Of a DNA stretch of 64,000 nt, positions 1 to 12,620 are shown piece by piece; positions within the stretch are counted from its first letter, which is position 1; each line of letters starts with the position of its first letter. The notes under the pieces are model-generated. The model had not been told where the DNA came from and ran no database searches. It saw only the letters and a program-made list of their open reading frames with translations. The position numbers were made by a program, and so were the translations under genes. The stretch comes from Rhynchonema sp. JSB1_4. Its lineage: Eukaryota > Nematoda > Chromadorea > Monhysterida > Xyalidae. The DNA is taken from NCBI GenBank assembly GCA_030248065.1, contig JASAMV010006330.1, forward strand, positions 62,001-126,000, given 5' to 3'.

Positions 1-26
1 AACGAAAGCATGTTTGTGCAAACGAC

Positions 27-3000
27 CCCAATTTCTCCAAATACGGCAACAATCCAGACGCTTGCAAATACTTTGTCACCACGCCACTGCCCGGGCTCAA
101 ACTGGTCTTAACGTAGGGCGGGACCGTCAGACCGAGCTCGACTGCTTTCTTCGCCATCAGACCTGAATGGCAAAATTATTATGATAATGCTTTTAAATTG
201 TTTTTGAAAAGAACGTTATTTGTAATCGCACCTGCACCCAACATCACCGAGGGATTGCTGGTGTTCGTGCAGCTGGTTATGGCAGCGATCACAACACTTC
301 CGTGCGATAGTTTGCAATCCTGATCATTGATCGTCAACGGAACGCGCAAATCGGCCCGGTCCGGCGAAATGCCGAATCCCTGAGTGGCAAAGGTGAAATC
401 GTAACAATTATCGGCGCTTATCAGAATCCGGAAATGCAATTAACCTTGAAAGACACAGGTGAAGTGAGCCCGGTCTGAAAGTCTTTCCACGCGTCAGCTA
501 CAGGAATGTAGTCGTGCGGTCGTTTGGGACCACTGATAGAGGGCACAATTGAGGCCAGATCTAATTCGAGCACCTAAAAATTTTAACTAAATGAAGAAGA
601 TAAATAGTAAACATATTAAGCTACCGATTAAAGCATTCCAACCGTGGTGTACGCAACATTGCTTTCCTCAGCAAAGTCGACAAACATGTCCACAGCACGC
701 AGGTATGCCTCGATGCGCGCAACTTGCTCTTCCGTTCTGCTCGTTTGACGAAGATATTCGATTGCACGTTGGTCAACTAAAACAGACAAGACGGTTGCCG
801 TGCGCTGTTAAAGATTTTGATCATTATTTTGCATTAACGCTTGAAAAACAGTCACATATATATTAAACGCAATAAAGACTGGAGCGCTGTGAATTTAGTG
901 GCAGCAGATGTCTGTGACACATCAGTGTTTTTCTGCTTTACGTTAACTGGCTTTATTATCCAAGTTCGTGGCTACGTGCTTCTTTTTTGAAAGTTGGGGC
1001 TAAAAGAGCGCTGCACTGCATCAGCCAGCCAAGGTCTTTCTGCCGGAAACATCAAGGGAAACACATCGCACTCAATCTTCTCACCTGGGAAAAATCCCAC
1101 GGTGGCTCCATATTCAGGACACATGTTGGCAATAGTGGCTCGATCGGCAATCGATAAATTGGCAACACCCGGACCAAAGAATTCAACGAATTTGCCCACA
1201 ACGCCCAGTTGACGGAGATTCTGCAAAATTATGTGCGCCTGAATTCCGTTACATAATTATTTGTTCACTTGAGCAAACGTTTTTGAGAGTGTACCGTACT
1301 TGCTTTATTTTATGAAACTTTGCATGGTGGATCCTTTTACAATGTTTTAGTCCCCATTATGGCGTTAAGGACAAATTCACGCCCAAACAATATTTATATT
1401 CGTTACGAAAAGAGTCAGATGATGAAGAGGGCAGACCAATCCCATCCCACCTTGGTGATCATGAGCACCAGATCAGTGCTCGTTGCTTGAGGACTGAGTC
1501 GGCCAGTCAGCTTGTACCCAACAACTTGTGGCAGCACCATGCTGATCGGTTGACCCAACATCACTGCCTCAGCTTCGATACCACCGACTCCTGAGAAAGA
1601 AAACATTTAGATTATAAAAGCATATTACACTTTTTATACAGTGAGTCCCTCTATGTAGCGAATATTTTCGAGCCACATTTTGGACCTGAATCTGCCGTTA
1701 GCCTCCTATGCCAGTGGATATTGTTTATAGTGATGAAAAATGGCGGGCAGACGGCACTTCTTTTCGAAATCGCAAAAGAAACTATCACACACATTCACAT
1801 ACACACACTAACCCCATCCAAGCACGCCCAATCCCCCGATCATAGTTGTGTGCGAATCCGTGCCCACCACACTGTCCGGATAACAAACCGTCACTTCGCC
1901 ATTTTTGTCCGCAAACACAACCCGCGCCAAGTACTCGAGGTTCACCTGTGTTTGATGCAAGGTTTTTTACTCGTCACTTGGTCGCCATTGACGAATAAAA
2001 ATTAAGACCAGTTCGTCATAGGTCACAGCGAAAATACAACCTTGGCCTTTGTATTATAAAGTCCGTTTCTAATTCAAAGCACTCAAAAATCTTCGCGCTG
2101 CGCGCGAACTCGTGTATCACATTCTGAGGATTCGGAACTCCGATCGCTGAATCTTGTTGCGCAGTTTAGAATCGATATGGTAAACAAGCTCTTATCAGAC
2201 AATTTACTCATTACTTTTTTTGTTGTGAACTGCTAACTCGGATGGTGCTAGTGCAACGATAGTTAACCTGAGAAAAACGCGCAAACTTAAGTACGATTTT
2301 TTCTTGACCCTTCGATGATGCAACAAAATAAAACTGTTTTTTAACCATTTGAATCTTTGTCAGACAATACTCTCTCGTCTCTCAGCGCTGAACACAAGTC
2401 TTGCAAAGGGTACATCGCAAGGCTTGTTCATGGCCACCACAGCCGTGCGCTTGCACGCCACAATGGTCATTTTTCATATTGAAACTTGTTTTGAAAGAGT
2501 AATTGCTGACAAACGCCGCTTCACATCGAACAAATTACGCCACCGTGTCTTATGCCATTGTTTTAGCTAAAACAGCATTTTTTGTCAAATGACGGATAAA
2601 ATTGGCCCGTGAAGAAATAAAAGTTGGACCCAATTCATCACTGACGAACAAACAAATTTTCTAAAAAACGTGGTTTTATGCCACACAAAATGAATAAAAT
2701 ATTTGCTCTCGTAATAATGCAGACTCACGATAACTGATAAACTCATTTCAAAACGCACCTGATGTACAATTCCGCTGCCTGGTGGCACAATGAGCATATT
2801 ACGGAAAGCACGCGCTCCCCACTGAAATTTAAACGCAAATGGCCAGAAGCGTTCCACAAATTAATGAACACCCCCTTATTTTCCATGTAGTGGCTAGTCA
2901 TAAAGCTCAGTTGCATGTCTAAGTTCGATGTTCATTCAGTTTTTGATATAGTCGTTTCTCAGAACATGATTATCATCAGGGCCGCATCACCAGCAACGTA

Positions 3001-5734
3001 TAGGAGGAATATAGAGGGCCGCATTCTGGCAACCACTGTGCAATTGGGTTGCTAATCAACACCGACAACCGCGCAACAATTACGAGAAATTGGACAACTA
3101 CATCTTGGATAGTAATTTATCAGAGGAACAGTTGCTCAGCTGACCTTGAGGAACAGGAAACGTTCTCGATTGCGTTCGAACTCCCGTTCTTGGTTTTTGG
3201 CCAATGCAGTGAGACTAAAAAGAAAGCAAAACATAATTAACGTTGGTGTTCTTGAAGATAGCTTTCCATCATTCGTTACAGCTGCGATTTGCGAGCGAAG
3301 AAAAAAATATGTGCTGTTTCAAAAAAATGTTCACTGTCGGCACAAAACTGGCTGAAGGGATGCACGAAAGCATAGCCCTTGCTGCCACCACAAGACAAAA
3401 AATAAACCGCAAGCGCAAACAATATTAATTAAACGCACTCTCCATAATGATCCACCTGTACCGAGTGGTCAATGACCAAATCCGCAGGACATATCGGATT
3501 GATGATGTTTGGATCGCCCCCCAATGACTGCACCGCGTCACGCATCGCTGCGAAATCCACCACTGCTGGCACACCACTGGCAAAATAAAAAATCTTTTTG
3601 GATTAAACGTGGACAAACAGTATGTCCTTTTCAGTGTCTTCCACGATGTGCAAAGTATTGATGTTTCACTCACGAATAACCGCGACCGATAGCTGTCTCT
3701 GTTCAAAGCTCAAGTCACACCGATTTCAAAAAAAGGAAAACTACAAGCATCCCAGCATTTAGCATACAAAAGAACTGTTCCACACACAGTTACATTGCGA
3801 ACGTAAAAGGTTCAAAATTTGTTTGTCTTCTATAACAGCGGTCAACAAATGGGACTTTCATCAAATTAGTTTTTTTAGAAGACGCGCAAGATGAGAGCAG
3901 AGCAGGTCTCGGTTAGAAACTGATATCATTTCCAATTGTACAGCAACAGTGTATTGGTTACCATCAACAGTCAGTGAGCATACATTATGAACGGCTTTAA
4001 GTAGGTTTCGTTCAGGTCGAAACGTCGACACAAACGTGCAAACGTGCACCCGATTCACTGCAAACATGCAGTCCGTTGAACGTTCTCTACTGTGCACACG
4101 TGCACCCGATTCACTGCAAACGTGCAGTTCGTTAAACGTCGTCTACTGTGCAAACGTGCACACGATTCACTGCAAACGTGCAGTCCGTTAAACGTCGTCT
4201 ACTGTGCAAACGTGCACACGATTCACTGCAAACGTGCAGTTCGTTAAACGTTCTCTACTGTGCAAACGTGCACCCGATTCACTGCAAACGTGCAGTTTGT
4301 TAAACGTTCTCTACTGTGCAAACGTGCACCCGATTCACTGCAAACGTGCAGTTCGTTAAACGTTCTACTGTGCAAACGTGCACCCGATTCACTGCAAACG
4401 TGCAGTTCGTTAAACGTTCTCTACTGTGCAAACGTGCACCCGATTCACTGCAAACGTGCAGTTCGTTAAACGTTCTCTACTGTGCAAACGTGCACCCGAT
4501 TCACTGCAAACGTGCAGTTCGTTAAACGTTCTCTACTGTGCAAACGTGCACCCGATTCACTGCAAGCGTGCAGTCCGTCAAACGTCCTACTGTGCAAGCG
4601 TGCACCAGATCCACTGCAAGTGCAGTCCGTCAAACGTTTTCTACTGTGCAAACGTGCAGCCACCGCTCCTTACGCTCACGCTCGTGCAGCAACGTACAGT
4701 CAAACGACAACGATCGCAAAACCGTGAATCAACAACATCCACCCGAACACACGAACATTGAATACGAAGGTATTGGTTACCATCAACAGTCAGTGAGCAT
4801 ACATTATGAACGGCTTTAAGTAGGTTTCGTTTTTTTGTGTAACTTTTAACGGTTTTTACCCATATACTTGAGGTTAATAATAAATTGGGTACCTAACAAG
4901 TGGAACACAACTACAAATCCCATCCATTTCAGCTCCGAAACTTAGCGTAACACTTCACCCACGTGAAATCCTGCAGTAAGACGCGCGCCGGTCGATAGGG
5001 AATTTCGGTGTTTTCGTGTTGCGCCACTTTCCAATTGATGATGTTGTGCACATCCGAATCCTTCACCATGAATCCATCGCAACAACGCACGGCCGATTCA
5101 AGCAGAACGCGGATCGAATACGGTAACCGGCCTTAAAAAATTTTCACGCATTTTTATCTTTTTCTGAAACTGTTTCCTCGTGATATCTGCTCACCAGTGT
5201 AGTGGCAGGCCCATGTGTGGGAGCTAGAAGGTGAGTATGATGCGGGGTTGGGACCGGAGGCGTAAGAGACGTATGATATTGGTCACTCAAAAAGGCAAAA
5301 ACACTGGTTTTATCATACAATTTTGGCCAAAAAAGAGGTGAAAATAGAGATCTTTCCAAATTATTGTCGAAAATACTTATTATGGGTATGGGTAGGTTTG
5401 CGCGCGGGGCGCGCGATTTTTGGAAAAGTAAGGTCGAAAAACACCGATTTTTGCCTTAAAAGGTATTAAATGGCTTGTGAGTTGTGAGAGCCTGACAGAT
5501 AAGATTTGGAATTGTGAGAGGTAAGTAAGTACTCAACCCACCCCCAAACCCCCTCGGGTTTTGTGATAGGTAAGTATGGCGATGGGGTGAAGCCCCAACC
5601 CCCCTTGCCATGCCACTACTATGCTGCTCACCATAACGTTGGCCAAATTTCTTGAGATCAAAATACGAATACGTTTCACCATTGACCGTCAATTTCTGCT
5701 CCATGGATTGCATAAATGATGGTGGTGAGGACAT
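27..5734 (-). CDS. ACO1: Cytosolic aconitase / iron regulatory protein 1 homologue (3' end beyond window)
   Basis: Encodes the 4Fe-4S enzyme that interconverts citrate and isocitrate in the cytosol; in many animals the apo-form binds iron-responsive elements. Twelve exons are modelled on the minus strand with phase preserved throughout: 5734-5632, 5131-4963, 3576-3439, 3214-3145, 2821-2759, 1945-1813, 1590-1451, 1220-1085, 776-643, 573-445, 379-232, 162-27. Family signatures seen in order are [88 protein letters not shown] and [13 protein letters not shown]; the last carries the first Fe-S cysteine. The other two cysteine ligands and the swivel domain lie past the left edge. The start is the first Met of exon 1. 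Oddity: the motif usually reading TMIDGLG is TMIGGLG here; mitochondrial aconitases also have Gly there. The length so far fits the cytosolic/IRP class rather than the mitochondrial one. Whether it binds RNA cannot be told from this. Confidence 0.95.
3951..4012 (+). repeat. Left copy of a 62-bp direct repeat flanking the satellite
   Basis: Begins GTATTGGTTACCATC and ends GTAGGTTTCGTT. An identical 62-bp copy lies at 4770-4831. Together the two bracket the tandem array inside intron 2 of the aconitase gene, as expected if the array expanded within a duplicated segment or inserted with it. Confidence 0.9.
4020..4665 (+). repeat. 56-bp tandem repeat (minisatellite) in aconitase intron 2
   Basis: About twelve units of 53-57 bp, each containing GTGCAAACGTGCAC, then CCGATTCACTG, then CAAACGTGCAGTTCGTTAAA. 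Unit starts fall near 4034, 4091, 4147, 4204, 4259, 4315, 4370, 4425, 4481, 4537, 4590 and 4645. Units at the right end (after 4560) are the most diverged. Open frames through the array are repeat artefacts. Each unit holds two nearly self-complementary CGTGCA words. Confidence 0.95.
4770..4831 (+). repeat. Right copy of the 62-bp direct repeat
   Basis: Identical to 3951-4012, in the same orientation, immediately after the degenerate end of the satellite. Confidence 0.9.
5145..5625. repeat. Dispersed repeat family R1, copy in aconitase intron 1
   Basis: Shares words with 7390-7960 and 31900-32330: a GCGCGC...ATTTTTGGAAAA block, GGTCGAAAAACACCGATTTTTGCC, TTGTGAGAGGTAAGTA and CCCCCTCGGGTTTTGTG. 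The copy at 7.4-8.0 kb is in the opposite orientation. No coding sequence is seen. It is probably part of a larger non-autonomous element whose ends I could not define. Confidence 0.6.
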
Positions 5735-7080
5735 GTCGTTATTTTTCTGATTTCACTGGTTTGATTTGTATTGACCCTGCAGCTGATTCTGAAATAATGG
5801 TATGCAATTTTTTCCTGTGCTGCTATCATTTGACTGCTCGCTGATAAAAAAATTGAATTTGCGAGCTGACAAATATAGACAAGAGAACCAGCAAGAGCAA
5901 GCCATCAAGAGTCAAAGCACAGGCGCTGTTGAACATGTCCGCAGAGCAGTGTGCACTGCACACAAAAAGAGGGAATTTATTTTCAATACAACAGGCAGCA
6001 CTCGGTCGGCATCTCCAGTTTGTACGATGGACGTCGACATCCGGCCAGACGTTGGATAGAGGTCGCTGAATTTGGTGTGATCGTTGGCACACGCAGGTAG
6101 ACCTCGGGCAGGTTCGCGTTTGCACCCACAGGCAGCAGTCGTTGGTTGGTTTATTGCTCTCAGTGACGCATAAAACCATGCACGTAAATTAGTGATAGAA
6201 GCACAGTTACAAGACCGGGTGGGACAATTACGGAAATGAAAATAGTTACAACACTGGTTATAACAAAACCACAGCAAATAAAAGCTACAAAAAGCGCCAA
6301 GGAGAGAGAAAGATCACGGACATCAGGACAGATCACAGGACATGTTAACAGAACTGAAAATTATGCATAAATCCTCGTCCTCGTCAAACGACAAGTCGGG
6401 CTCAGAGGGCGCATATAGGGATCAGTCCATATTGTCAACAGTCCAGAACAGATGGTGGGTTGGTGATTGTCCGTCACTTCCGTGTACCACCATTTAGCGA
6501 CGTGGCTGGCGTCCCCAGGCTGACGTGAATGCGTATCGAACGAGACATCGCCATATCCATCTCGTTGACCGCATCCGGACGCGGTGGCGATAGAGCCCGG
6601 CAGCAGTCGTCGTACCGTTTCAAGGACAAAACTACACGTGGTATCTTATCAAGGGTGAGAGAGTCACAAAGAAACATTCAGTCTGGCTGACAAAGTTCAT
6701 GCAGCACTACTGACGGGCTGTAATATATGAGCAAACGAAACATGAGAGAGAAGAGCATGACTGTGAGCTTTACAGATAAAACTCAACCGTCACAATCATT
6801 CCTGTTCGGTTGGGTTTATACTTGCGGAAAAAGGTTTTTTAGGGCAAGCAAAGCAGCAATCTTCCGCCGATACCGGGAGCGCTCTTCAATTCTACATACT
6901 ACGGAGCACAGCAGCAGCAAGCACAACACAAAGCATAATGTGTGGCATTAAATCTTCTGCGTGCCTGCCCTGCCCCCGTCTTATCAGTCATTGGATTGAA
7001 AGCAACATGTTGCCTACGATGAAACACCACGAGCCGAGCCGAGCGCCGCCCACAGCTTATCTATGTAAATTCATTTCAAG
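5735..7080. other. Upstream region of the aconitase gene; unresolved minus-strand coding signals
   Basis: No gene is recognised. Two minus-strand stretches look partly protein-like: about 6155-5985 (containing ANLPEVYLRVPTITPNSATS, ending in a stop) and about 6650-6475 (containing GDVSFDTHSRQPGDASHVAK). Both begin with a similar CGACTGCTGCC. I cannot join them by splice sites or assign a family. The remainder looks like simple non-coding sequence. Confidence 0.3.
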
Positions 7081-7084
7081 CAGT

Positions 7085-9135
7085 GTTGGAGGTACTCTGG
7101 AGGGGATACCTAATGTACCGAGCTCGGAGAGGGGATACCTACTGTACCAGAGCCCATGGCCTGGGGGTTATGTACCCAGGGGGGGTGGTTGGGGGCAATG
7201 GTGTAGCAGGGGGGTCCCCCAAGGTACAGTAGGTAGGTAGGTTGACGCTCCATCCTGGTACAGCAGGTAGGTCGCCGCCGGCGGCTGGTACAGTAAGTTG
7301 CTATTTTTGGCTCAAAATGGTATAAAATCGGTATTTTTCACTCCAAATAGGCGAAAAATCGCGCAGTACGCGCGAAATTAGCGTTTTAGACTATACTTGC
7401 GTATTTTTCCGCAAAATATATTTTTGGAAAAAAACCGTTTTTTTCCAAATATGTTTCCAGTACTTAAGGATACCCACCCACATAGTAGTGGCTGGGGGGG
7501 GGGGTTGGGGGGGGGGTACCCCACCTCTCAGGCCTTACCTACCACAAAACCCGAGGGGGGGGGTTGGGGGGGGTTGAGTACTTACCTCTCACAACTCCAA
7601 ATCATACCTCTCACAAGCAATTTTATACCTTTTTAAGGCAAAAATCGGTGTTTTTCGACCTTATTTTCCCAAAAATCGCGCGCTCCGCGCGCAAACCCAC
7701 CCATAATACCTATTTTTAGGCGATTTTCGGCGAAAATTTTGAAAAAGTACTGTTTTTACCTCAATTTTTGGCCAAAATTGTATCACAAAAACGGTGTTTT
7801 TTCGCCTTTTTGGGTGACCAAAATCATACCTCTCACGCTTCCGGTCCCAACCCCGCATCATACTTACCTCCCACACATGGGCCTGTCACTACACTGCCCA
7901 CCCATGGTCCAAAAACGCCTATTTTGGAGAAAATTTCGTCGGGAAATGGCCTGAAACAGGCTAAAAATGCACTTGGAGATTAAAAAGTGCTCATTTTGAA
8001 CTGTTTTCTATCGATTTACATTGGTTTTGAGAACATCCTCTCGCAACCTTGGAAAATATCTCGGAAATTTTTGGAAAAAGAACCGTTTTTTTCCAAAAGT
8101 TGCCACTTACAAAAATACGTTTTTATTTTTCCGGGCCTCGAAAAAAAACAATTTTTTTTCCGGCCCGCAAGTATATTTTAGGCAACATTTTCATCAAAAA
8201 TTTCGACCTAAAAAATTTTCTTCCCCCCCCCCTAGCTCGGCCGTTACAGTAGGTAGGTAATGTGGGGCGACAACCTATGGTAGGTTGCCGCCCCACATTT
8301 TTGGTGGTACAGTAGGTTCCCGCCCCGCCTGGGTAGCTACGCCACTGTTTGGGGGGTTAGGTTTTTGGGTGAAAATTTTTAATGTTTTGGGTAATTTGAG
8401 GTAAAAAAAACACTGATTTTACACTAATTTTGGCCATTGTGGTCAAAAATTGGCACTTTTGAGGCAAAATCGGGGGGATACCTACTGTACCGGGGCGAAA
8501 ATCGGGGGGGATACCTACTGTACCATGCCAAACATCGGGGGGGGGGGGATACCTGCTGTAGCAGGCGAGGGGGATACCTACTGTACTGGGGGGGGGGCTA
8601 CCACCAGTGCAGTTCCTGGGGGAGGGGGTCCCCCCTGTGGTGTCGTGTGGGGTGTTGCGGGGGTAGAGCCCCCCAAAATAGAGCCCCCCCCCAAAAAAAA
8701 TACAGCCCCCCTAAAAGGGGTCAGTGAAAAAATAGAGCCCCCCCCCAAAAATACAGCCCCCCCCAACTTGGAATTCCCCGCTTGGGGGTCGTAAAGTCAA
8801 GTTCTTTTGTAAGACACCTTGTGTACAACGTTTGTGGTTGAGTATATGATGACGTAAAGCCTTTTATGGAAGATCTGCACCTAAAAACACTCAATAATGA
8901 CGAATAACACCCTGACAGACTCCATTTTAGGGGTATTTTTTGGAACATTTTTTGAGATTTTGGGCAGCGAAAAAATACAGCCCCCCCAAAAATAGAGCCC
9001 CCCAAAAATACAGCCCCCCCTAAAAGGGGTCAGTGAAAAAATACAGCCCCCCCCTTGTATTTTATGTTTTACGGTACCCCCCTGGTATGGGGTATGGGAA
9101 ATCGGCCGGGGGTATGGGAAATTTTTCACATTTGG
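7085..9135. repeat. Repeat-rich block with C/G runs
   Basis: Interspersed copies of short words: GGTACAGTAGGTAGGT, GGGGGATACCTACTGTACC, and AATAGAGCCCCCCC / AATACAGCCCCCCC / AAAAGGGGTCAGTGAAAAA. Part of family R1 lies at about 7390-7960 in reverse. Similar words recur at 14.6-16.1 and 16.7 kb, so this is a dispersed family and not one satellite. Open frames here are products of the C and G runs. Confidence 0.75.
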
Positions 9136-9174
9136 AACAAGCACCCATAAGAAATGACTTTCTGACCCCGAGAA

Positions 9175-9696
9175 GTGCCAAAATTGACCATTTTTCGTCC
9201 AAATTACTTCTGCTGTTTGTCTTCAGCCCAAGGTTCCATTTGGTCCCCTCAAAATGTCACTTTAGCTAAAAACGTTGAAAAAATTCAACGTCGGTTCACT
9301 TACTATTTACCTGGCATGCAGACACTGTCTTACCAACAGCGTTTGCATGCCCTAAATTTAGACCCCCTAATTTATCGCCGGACCGTGAACGATCTTGTGC
9401 TTGTGTACAAGGTCATTCACGGTCACATACCTGGGGTAACCAAGGAATCCTTCTTTCCATCTCGTGACACCGGCCGCCCAACCCGAGGGCACTCCCACAG
9501 TTTGTGTCGAGTCCATGGCGCGGGTGCGGACTTGTCCGGGTACTGGGCCTATCGTGTCGTGGACCTCTGGAACAGGCTACCAGAGGGCGTCGTCTCTGCT
9601 GCCTCAATTGCGGCCTTTAAAACTAAACTAAACTCACGTGGTCGAGACGTAGTTTCTTGCCACATTAACTCAAAATTTTCAGCCGTCGTTGACTGA
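9175..9696 (+). mobile_element. LINE-type retrotransposon fragment (C-terminal part of reverse transcriptase ORF)
   Basis: A 5'-truncated open frame ending at 9696. From about 9270 it reads like the region that follows the reverse transcriptase domain in CR1/Jockey-type non-LTR elements: VEKIQRRFTYYLPG, SYQQRLHALNL, LIYRRTVNDLVLVYKVIHG, TRGHSHSL, YRVVDLWNRLPEGVVSA and FKTKLN. The polymerase core, endonuclease and any first ORF are absent, so it is a dead fragment. The LINE 3' tail may extend to about 9900. Confidence 0.85.
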
Positions 9697-10270
9697 TCTC
9701 CTCAGTCACTGGGTTGCTGCTTTCAGATCATCATCAATATTTAAAATCGTATTCTCGTTCTCGTCATCCGTTGCTGAATTTGCCGTTGTTGTGTGTTGGT
9801 TGTGCTAGTTTGGCTCGTTTGGTTGGTCTCATCTCACCGGTGCGTTTCCATTGTCGTTTATTCATTCATGTTCACATTCTTTGTTATTAACACTGTTTTA
9901 TTTTAAGGGTTTTTCCGGATCTTGTGAAGGTCTTCGCGTAAGCTTGCAGATAAAATTTGCAGAAAATTACTGATTATACGAATTGTTTGACAAATCAAGG
10001 ATCGTACCGTATTGTCGGAAATAGAACCCGGGGGGTCTATTCGATCATTCTGAATTGTTATCACGCTCATAAGGCTGCTTGGGTTGACGACTGTATTCCA
10101 GCTAATCACAGCCCTGTCCTTGCGAACGCGCCAAATTTGAGAAATAATGCTCATGTCAACAATAATAATAATAAACATTTCGAATAACTCCAGTTCTGCA
10201 CCTGGTTGTGGTGGCTCTACGATTGCGGCGTCACCACCCGCCGCCAGCCCCCAGCTCGCAACAAATAGTA
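9697..10270. other. LINE 3' flank and intergenic sequence
   Basis: T-rich sequence after the LINE stop codon. At about 10005-10035 the word CCGTATTGTCGGAAATAGAA occurs; it recurs near 15640 and, inverted, near 16045, so it may be a terminus of the C-run repeat family. No gene is seen. Confidence 0.4.
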
Positions 10271-10457
10271 TGTATAGTCTGACAATTCTTTTGGGAGAAA
10301 CTTTTCAAACGCGTTGCCTGATCCGTGAAGCGCGTGATGCGTGCACTGGCCATAGCGGTCACGTGACTTCTGCAGCCAGTGCACACATAATGCGCTTTGC
10401 GGATCAGGCAACGCGGTTGAAAAGTTTCTCCCAAAAGAATTGCCAGAGTATATGTAT
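10271..10457. mobile_element. MITE family B, complete copy with long terminal inverted repeats
   Basis: Left arm CAATTCTTTTGGGAGAAAC...ACGCGTTGCCTGATCCG is matched in inverted form by the right arm ending GTTTCTCCCAAAAGAATTG. The arms are about 80 bp around a short centre. There is no coding capacity. A partial copy lies near 44851-44925. Confidence 0.8.
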
Positions 10458-11070
10458 CAGTGCAAACTGTTGGGTCTTGGACTGGGTTCTTATGTTCTTG
10501 TTCGGTTTGCAGAGTGCAAATTTGTTTTCACGAGGTGGTTAATTTGATATGTATTGCGAAAATTCACGTGAAGCAAAATGTTTCATCAATGACATGAGGC
10601 TGGGGCCATCGGGCAAGCAAAAATGTTCGATTTTGACCATCATATTCATGATATAAAATTAAAAAACAAACCAACAACTCTCTCAGTTCCTAAAAAAACA
10701 TTGTTGAAACATAGAGCATTGTTGAAAATCCATTTCCTAAATCTGGGTTTCTGATACATTATCTTCCTCTTCTGAAAAAATGGCTGCAAACAAACGCGGT
10801 CAACATTCAATTGTAGAGGCACTTTAACCACGTTTTCTTCCCAACATGAGCGTTTTCCAACTTTTTTGGGGCATATTTCAGCCACCTGGGCGTTTTAGAA
10901 AGCGAATTTCTGGAAATGTTTTGTGAGAATCACAAATAGCACAGTGGTTAAAGCGGGAAACCGTATATCTCATGCTTGCTTTTTTTACCGCGCAGTTAGA
11001 CTGTTTATGTCCAACGGTCACAAAAACAACGATCAAACGAGATAAACCACGTTAAAACTGTCAGAATTTA
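10458..11070. other. Intergenic, no gene recognised
   Basis: A/T-rich sequence with no coherent coding signal or repeat that I could define. Confidence 0.4.
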
Positions 11071-11072
11071 TC

Positions 11073-11326
11073 TTTGAAAAGTTGCTTTCAGGAACAAACG
11101 CGAGCTTGTGCCGACTTACGCTCACCCTTTTGATCATGAAAGGCAGTGAGACTGAGACAAGAACCAGCTCGCTGACAGATGAAACCTTTGTGAAACATTT
11201 CACACGTGGCTGTTGGTTGACGAGCTGGTTGGATTCCCTACTAAATGTTCTGCCGTTGCCTGATCAAAAGGGGCAGCGTAAGTCGGCACAAGCTCGAGTT
11301 TGTTCCCGAAAGCAAATTTTTAAAAA
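11073..11326. mobile_element. MITE family C with inverted repeats of about 50 bp
   Basis: Left arm GCTTTCAGGAACAAACGCG...GCTTGTGCCGACTTACGCT...TTTTGATCA is mirrored by TGATCAAAAG...AGCGTAAGTCGGCACAAGC...GTTTGTTCCCGAAAGC. The roughly 110-bp centre has no recognisable gene. It is a single copy in this window. Confidence 0.8.
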
Positions 11327-12075
11327 TTAATTCTCACAATTTAAAAACATTTCATATTGTTCGAACGATGTTTTTGTGATCACCCATCGTATATAGTCAC
11401 ATTTTATTGCGAAAGGCCGGATTCTGAGAGCATGCGATATCCGGTTGCCCGGTTTAAGAGTGACTGAACGTGAAAACCAGGATTGATTTGATGAATTCTT
11501 ACATGGTCATTGTGCGACCAATACATGCGAACACATGCGCAGTTCTTAACTACGGAAAGGGATTAATAGGCCACACTGTACTGTACATTCTTCTCAGGTC
11601 TGTGGCGGCTGGAGCAGTTCCAACTGTCAGCAATACCATCCCCACAATGGCGTCAAGGCCCGGTTACCGAGATGGCGGATATCTCCTGGCTATTAGCAAT
11701 GGTCGGATGTTGAGTGTTGGTGGTGGAGTGCCCTTTCCATCCGGAATACCGACGGTCCGGTATTTGGCTCTATGAAGATGGCATCTAACCGGTCAAGCAA
11801 CGCAATAGTCGTTTCGTGCTTTCGCCGTCGTACCAACTTGATTGTGGACTAATGATATTGTAGTTTACGTATGTATCTGCGCACATTATTTCTTACTAAA
11901 CGCAGCTGGGCTTATGCAATGCACGAAGTTTGTGGAGAAACTATAGGTATATCGAGACGAAGGCAGCCGCAAACGAGCGTAAAGAATGACGGTAAAAGCT
12001 CTGCTCCGATAGCACGAAATATGCGCACACGCCACAATAAGAAAACAAAACCCAGAGGGTGCCCCACAAGCGGAA
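11327..12075. other. Intergenic, no gene recognised
   Basis: Several short open frames occur in plus frames (for example 11470-11775) but none shows a family signature or a splice-consistent partner. Confidence 0.35.
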
Positions 12076-12240
12076 AAAAAAGAAAATTTTTTTGGTTTTT
12101 TTTTTTTTTTCGTCCCGCCCCTTTTTCTTAAATGTTTTCCTTCTATTTTTGTTAACTTTTTTTGGTGCATTTTCTAGCGATCTACAGCGGGCGATGACGG
12201 AGAGTTGTTGTTTACTTTATAATAAAAAAAAAAAAAAAAA

Positions 12241-12288
<48 letters not shown>

Positions 12289-12310
12289 AAAAAAAAACAC
12301 CAAACCCCCC
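12076..12310. repeat. Homopolymer tracts: A/T runs including about 60 A near 12225-12290
   Basis: T-run near 12090-12110 and a long, slightly interrupted A-run, followed by C-rich sequence. It could be a retroposed poly(A) tail or slippage. Length in this stretch may be unreliable in any assembly. Confidence 0.9.
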
Positions 12311-12529
12311 ACCCCACACAAAATAACTAAAGCAACAAGAGCAAAAATCATATCGAATGTCTCTACACAATATAAAAATAGCAAGACCCTGCGATATAAA
12401 AAATCCTTCAAAATCATGCCAGCAGTCAGATCACTGGAAATCCTCCGGGCAACACCAACAATTTTGTTTGCTTTGTTTCTGGAGTGTTGCAAACTGTTCA
12501 TGCAAACAGGCAACAAAGCGCGGTTGCGG

Positions 12530-12620
12530 TTCATTCGGCCGATCTTCCCGACGGGCGAGACGGGCGAGAAGGGGCGAATTACGGGCGCACGTAAAGTATA
12601 GCTCGCCCCTATGCAAACGG
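12530..12620. repeat. Short dispersed repeat, inverted copy at 18035-18115
   Basis: Contains CCGATCTTCCCGACGGGCGA, then GACGGGCGAGAAGGGGCGAA. The same words occur as the reverse complement near 18035-18115. No coding role is seen. Confidence 0.6.

Noticed and set aside
4260..4819. Long overlapping open frames in three plus frames
   Set aside because: They are created by the 56-bp tandem repeat, whose length shifts give open frames in all phases.
7085..9140. Glycine- and proline-rich open frames on both strands
   Set aside because: Compositional products of C and G runs in repeats; no family signature.
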